Assembly: GCA_949752795.1 (NCBI GenBank)
Contig: CATKHW010000360.1
Coordinates: 124,001 to 188,000, forward strand
Direction of reading: 5' to 3'
DNA length: 64,000 bases
Source of the DNA: Hyperoodon ampullatus
Lineage: Eukaryota > Chordata > Mammalia > Artiodactyla > Ziphiidae
Shown piece after piece: positions 61,126 through 64,000 of the stretch. How positions within the stretch are numbered: position 1 is the stretch's first letter; every line of letters starts with the position of its first letter. Under the pieces are notes generated by a model, which had not been told where the DNA came from, searched no databases, and saw only the letters and a list, made by a program, of their open reading frames with translations. A program made the position numbers and the translations under genes.

Positions 61126-64000
61126 AAGCAGTATGGAGCATTGTGATGACAGGGGTCATGGAGCATTGTGATGACTGGGGACATGGAGCATTGTGATGAC
61201 CAGGGCATGGAGCATTGTGATGGCAAGACCGTGGAGCACTGTGATGAGAAGACCATGGATAATTGTGATGACGAACATCATGGAGCACTGTAATGACAAG
61301 GGGCATCGAGCATTGTGATGACAGGTGTCATGGAGCATTGTGATGACAGGGGTCATGGATCATTGAGATGACAAGGGTCACGGAGCATTCTGATGAAAAG
61401 CTTGTGGAGTATTGTGATGACAATGGCATAAAGCATTGGAATGAAAAGGGCATGGATCATTGTGATGAAAAAGGCATGGAGACTTGTCATGACAGGGTTC
61501 AATGAGCATACTGATGACAAGTGTCAGGGAGCATTGTGATGACAAGTGTATTGAGAATTGTGATGACAATGGTCATGGAGCATTGTGATGAGAAGTCCAT
61601 GGATAATTGTGATGACCAGCGTCATGGGGCGTTGTGATGACAAGTGTTATGAACATTGTGATCACAAGGGTTTGGAGCATTGTGATGGGAGAGGTCATGG
61701 AGAATTTTGATTTCATTGTGATGACAATAGCATGAAGCATTATGATGATGGGCATGGTGCATTGTGATGACAGGGTTCATGGAGCATTGAGATGCAAAGA
61801 GGCATGGATCATTGTAATAACAAGGTTCTTGGATCATTGTGATGACAAGGGCATGGAGTATTGTGATGAGAAGGCCATGGAGCATTCTGATGACATGCGT
61901 CAGGGAGCTTTGTGATGACATGGGCATGGAGCATTGTGATTACATGGGTCTTGGAGCATTGTGATGACAAGGGCCATGGAGTCTTGTGATGACAAGGCTG
62001 TAGAACATTGTGATGGCAGGGGTCATGGAGCATTGTTATGAAAGGTGTAATGGAGCATTGTGATGACAAGGGCATGGAGCATTGGTCTGAAAAGTTTCAT
62101 GGATTATTGTGATGAGAGTGAGCATGGAGCATTGTGATGACAAGGGCATGGAACACAGTGATACATGTGTCATGGAGGATTGCAATGACAAGGGCATGGA
62201 GCAATGTGATGACAAGCGTCATGGAGCTTTGTGATGACAACGGCATGGAGCAATGTGATGAGAGGTTTCATGGAGCTTTGTGATGACAATGGCATGGAGC
62301 ATTGTGATTCCAAGGGTCATGGAGCTTTGTGATGACATAGGCCATGGAGCATTTTGATGACAAGGGCGTGGTGCATTGTGATGAGAAGGGCAGGGAGAAT
62401 TGTGATGACAGGGTCATGGAGCAATTGGATGAAAAGTGTCATGGAACATTTTGATGACAGTGTTTATGGAACATTGTGATGTTAGGGGTCATGGAGCATT
62501 GTGATGAAAAGGGTCATGGAGCATTGTGATGACAGGGGTTATGGAACATTGTGATGTCAGGGGTCATGTAGCATTGTGATGATAAGAGCATGTAGCATTG
62601 TTGTGACAAGGGTCATGGAACATTGGGATGACAGGGTGGAGGGAGTATTGTGTTGACTAGTGATGGAACATTGTGATATCAGTGGTGAGAGAGCATTTTG
62701 ATGAGAGGTGCATGGAACATTGTGATGACAAGGCTGTGGAGCATTGTGATGAGAAACGCAGGGCACATTGTGATGATATGGGTCATGGAACATTGTGCTG
62801 ACAAACGCATGGAGCATTGTGATGACAAGGTTTATAGAGCATTGTGATGACAACGATGTGGAGCATTGTGATGACAAGCGCATGGCACATTTGATGCCAT
62901 GTGTCATGGAGTAATGTGCTGACAAAGGCATGGAGCATTGTGATGACAAGGGTCACTGAGCATTGTGATGAAATGTTCATGGAGTGTTGTGGTCACAAAG
63001 GTCACAGAGCCTTGTGATGACGAGGTCATGGACCACTGTGATGACAAAGGTCATGAAGCATTGTGATGACTGGAGTCATGGAGCATTGTGATGACAGGGG
63101 TCATAGAGCATTGTGATGAAAGGGCATGGAGCATTGTGATGACAGGGTCATGGAGCATTTTTCTGACAAGTTTCATGGATTATTGTGATGACAGTAGGCA
63201 TGGTGCATTGTGATGACAAGGGCATGGAGCATTGTGATGAGAAGGTCATGGAGTATTGTGAAGAAGGGTGTCAGGGAGCATTGTGATGACATATGTCATG
63301 GTCTATTGCAATGACAATGGAATGTAGCATTGTGATGCCAAGTGTCATGGAGGATTGTGATGACAAAGGTAATGGAGCATTTTGATGACAAGGGCTTGGA
63401 GCATTGTGATGACAAGGGTCATGGAGCATTGTGATAACAAGGGCCATTGAGAATTTTGATGACATGTTCATGAAGCATTGTGATGACAATCACATGGAGC
63501 TTGCTATGACAGGTGTCATGGAGCATTGCGATGACAAGTGGATAGAGAATAGTGATGACAAACATGTAACACTGTGATGAGAAGTATCATGGAGCATAGT
63601 GATGCCAAGAACGTGGAGAATTGTGATGAAAGGGGACATGGAGCATTGTGATGACCAGGGCATGGAGCATTGTGATTGCAAGACCGTGGAGCACTGTGAT
63701 GAGAAGACCATGGATAATTGTGATGACGAGCGTCATGGAACACTGTAATGACAAGGGGTATAGAGCATTGTGATGACAGTGGTCATGGAGCATTGTGATG
63801 ACCGGGGACATGGAGCATTGTGATGACTGGGGACATGGAGCATTGTGATGACCAGGGCATGGAGCCTTGTGATGGCAAGGTCGTGGAGCACTGTGATGAG
63901 AAGATCATGGATAATTGTGATGACGAGTGTCATGGAGCACTGTAATGACAAGGGGTATAGAGCATTGTGATGACTGTGGTCATGGAGCATTGTGATGACC

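Larger units (their letters stand above)
46177..64000 (+). repeat. 24/25-bp minisatellite, ~700 units, continues beyond the window
   Basis: A unit beginning ggagcattgtgatgac and ending gggtcat (25 bp) or gggcat (24 bp) is repeated for 17.8 kb with no clear interruption. A typical 25-base unit has 10 G, 3 C, 6 A and 6 T on the plus strand, giving strong strand asymmetry. Common variants include gatgagaagaccatgg, gattacaggggtcttgg and gatgacgagcgtcatgg. Minus-strand open frames rich in His, Pro, Cys, Ser and Met repeat every 25 residues, because 25 is not a multiple of three; they are repeat artefacts. It is unrelated by eye to the 1,739 bp satellite and I do not recognise it as a named family. 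Confidence 0.93.
59670..64000 (+). repeat. Minisatellite higher-order block, distal copy
   Basis: Second copy of 48,730-52,650, reaching the window edge and probably continuing. Offset grows stepwise from 10,937 to 11,282, then to 11,307 (tcagggagcattgtgatgac at 51,964 and 63,271) and about 11,355. The first step is a 345 bp duplication; later steps are one or two 24/25-bp units. Confidence 0.78.

Noticed and set aside
46200..64000. Many minus-strand open frames of 60-130 codons rich in His, Pro, Cys and Ser
   Set aside because: They are the 25-bp unit read through all three frames, giving a 25-residue period. No start context, domain or boundary supports a gene.
46200..64000. CRISPR-like array
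   Set aside because: There are repeats but no unique spacers of constant length, no cas genes, and the setting is a mammalian genome.

Overview
This window is non-genic mammalian repeat DNA, most likely from a cetacean. Two signs point there. A tRNA-derived SINE at 45,946-46,163 matches the CHR (cetacean/hippo/ruminant) family in its cetacean-type form. A 34.7 kb array of ~1,739 bp monomers, partly built from an L1 3' end, fits the described common cetacean satellite, for which an L1 origin has been published. The ~1.74 kb period is, from memory, the form of baleen and several toothed whales; delphinids have a shorter ~1.58 kb form. I see no intact cellular protein gene, rRNA, tRNA gene or CRISPR.

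Layout. (1) 1-34,751: twenty head-to-tail satellite monomers. A 16-monomer higher-order unit of 27,810 bp (1-27,810) starts again at 27,811 and is almost base-for-base identical for ~6.4 kb. Within it, about 11 monomers (6,400-25,935) form a homogenised subfamily. Almost every monomer carries a 62-74 bp spacerless palindrome and an open remnant of the L1 ORF2 C-terminus. (2) 34,752-41,284: an island of non-satellite DNA. It holds two direct copies of an unrecognised ~625 bp segment, two 5'-truncated L1 3' ends, a short GC-rich minisatellite, and a decayed class I (gammaretrovirus-like) endogenous retrovirus with pol and probable env fragments. (3) 41,285-45,943: three strongly diverged, older-looking monomers of the same satellite, ~1,750-1,761 bp apart. 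(4) 45,946-46,163: the CHR SINE with target-site duplications, inserted in the last diverged monomer. (5) 46,177-64,000 and beyond: a 24/25-bp minisatellite of roughly 700 units with its own higher-order duplications, including a pair of blocks ~11 kb apart.

The genes do not work together because there are none to speak of. The story is repeat evolution: an L1 3' end joined to ~0.8 kb of other DNA became a tandem satellite, was homogenised into a higher-order array, and left diverged relics at its edge beside a second, unrelated tandem family. This looks like heterochromatin or its margin (inference). Identities quoted are from reading by eye, not from computed alignments.
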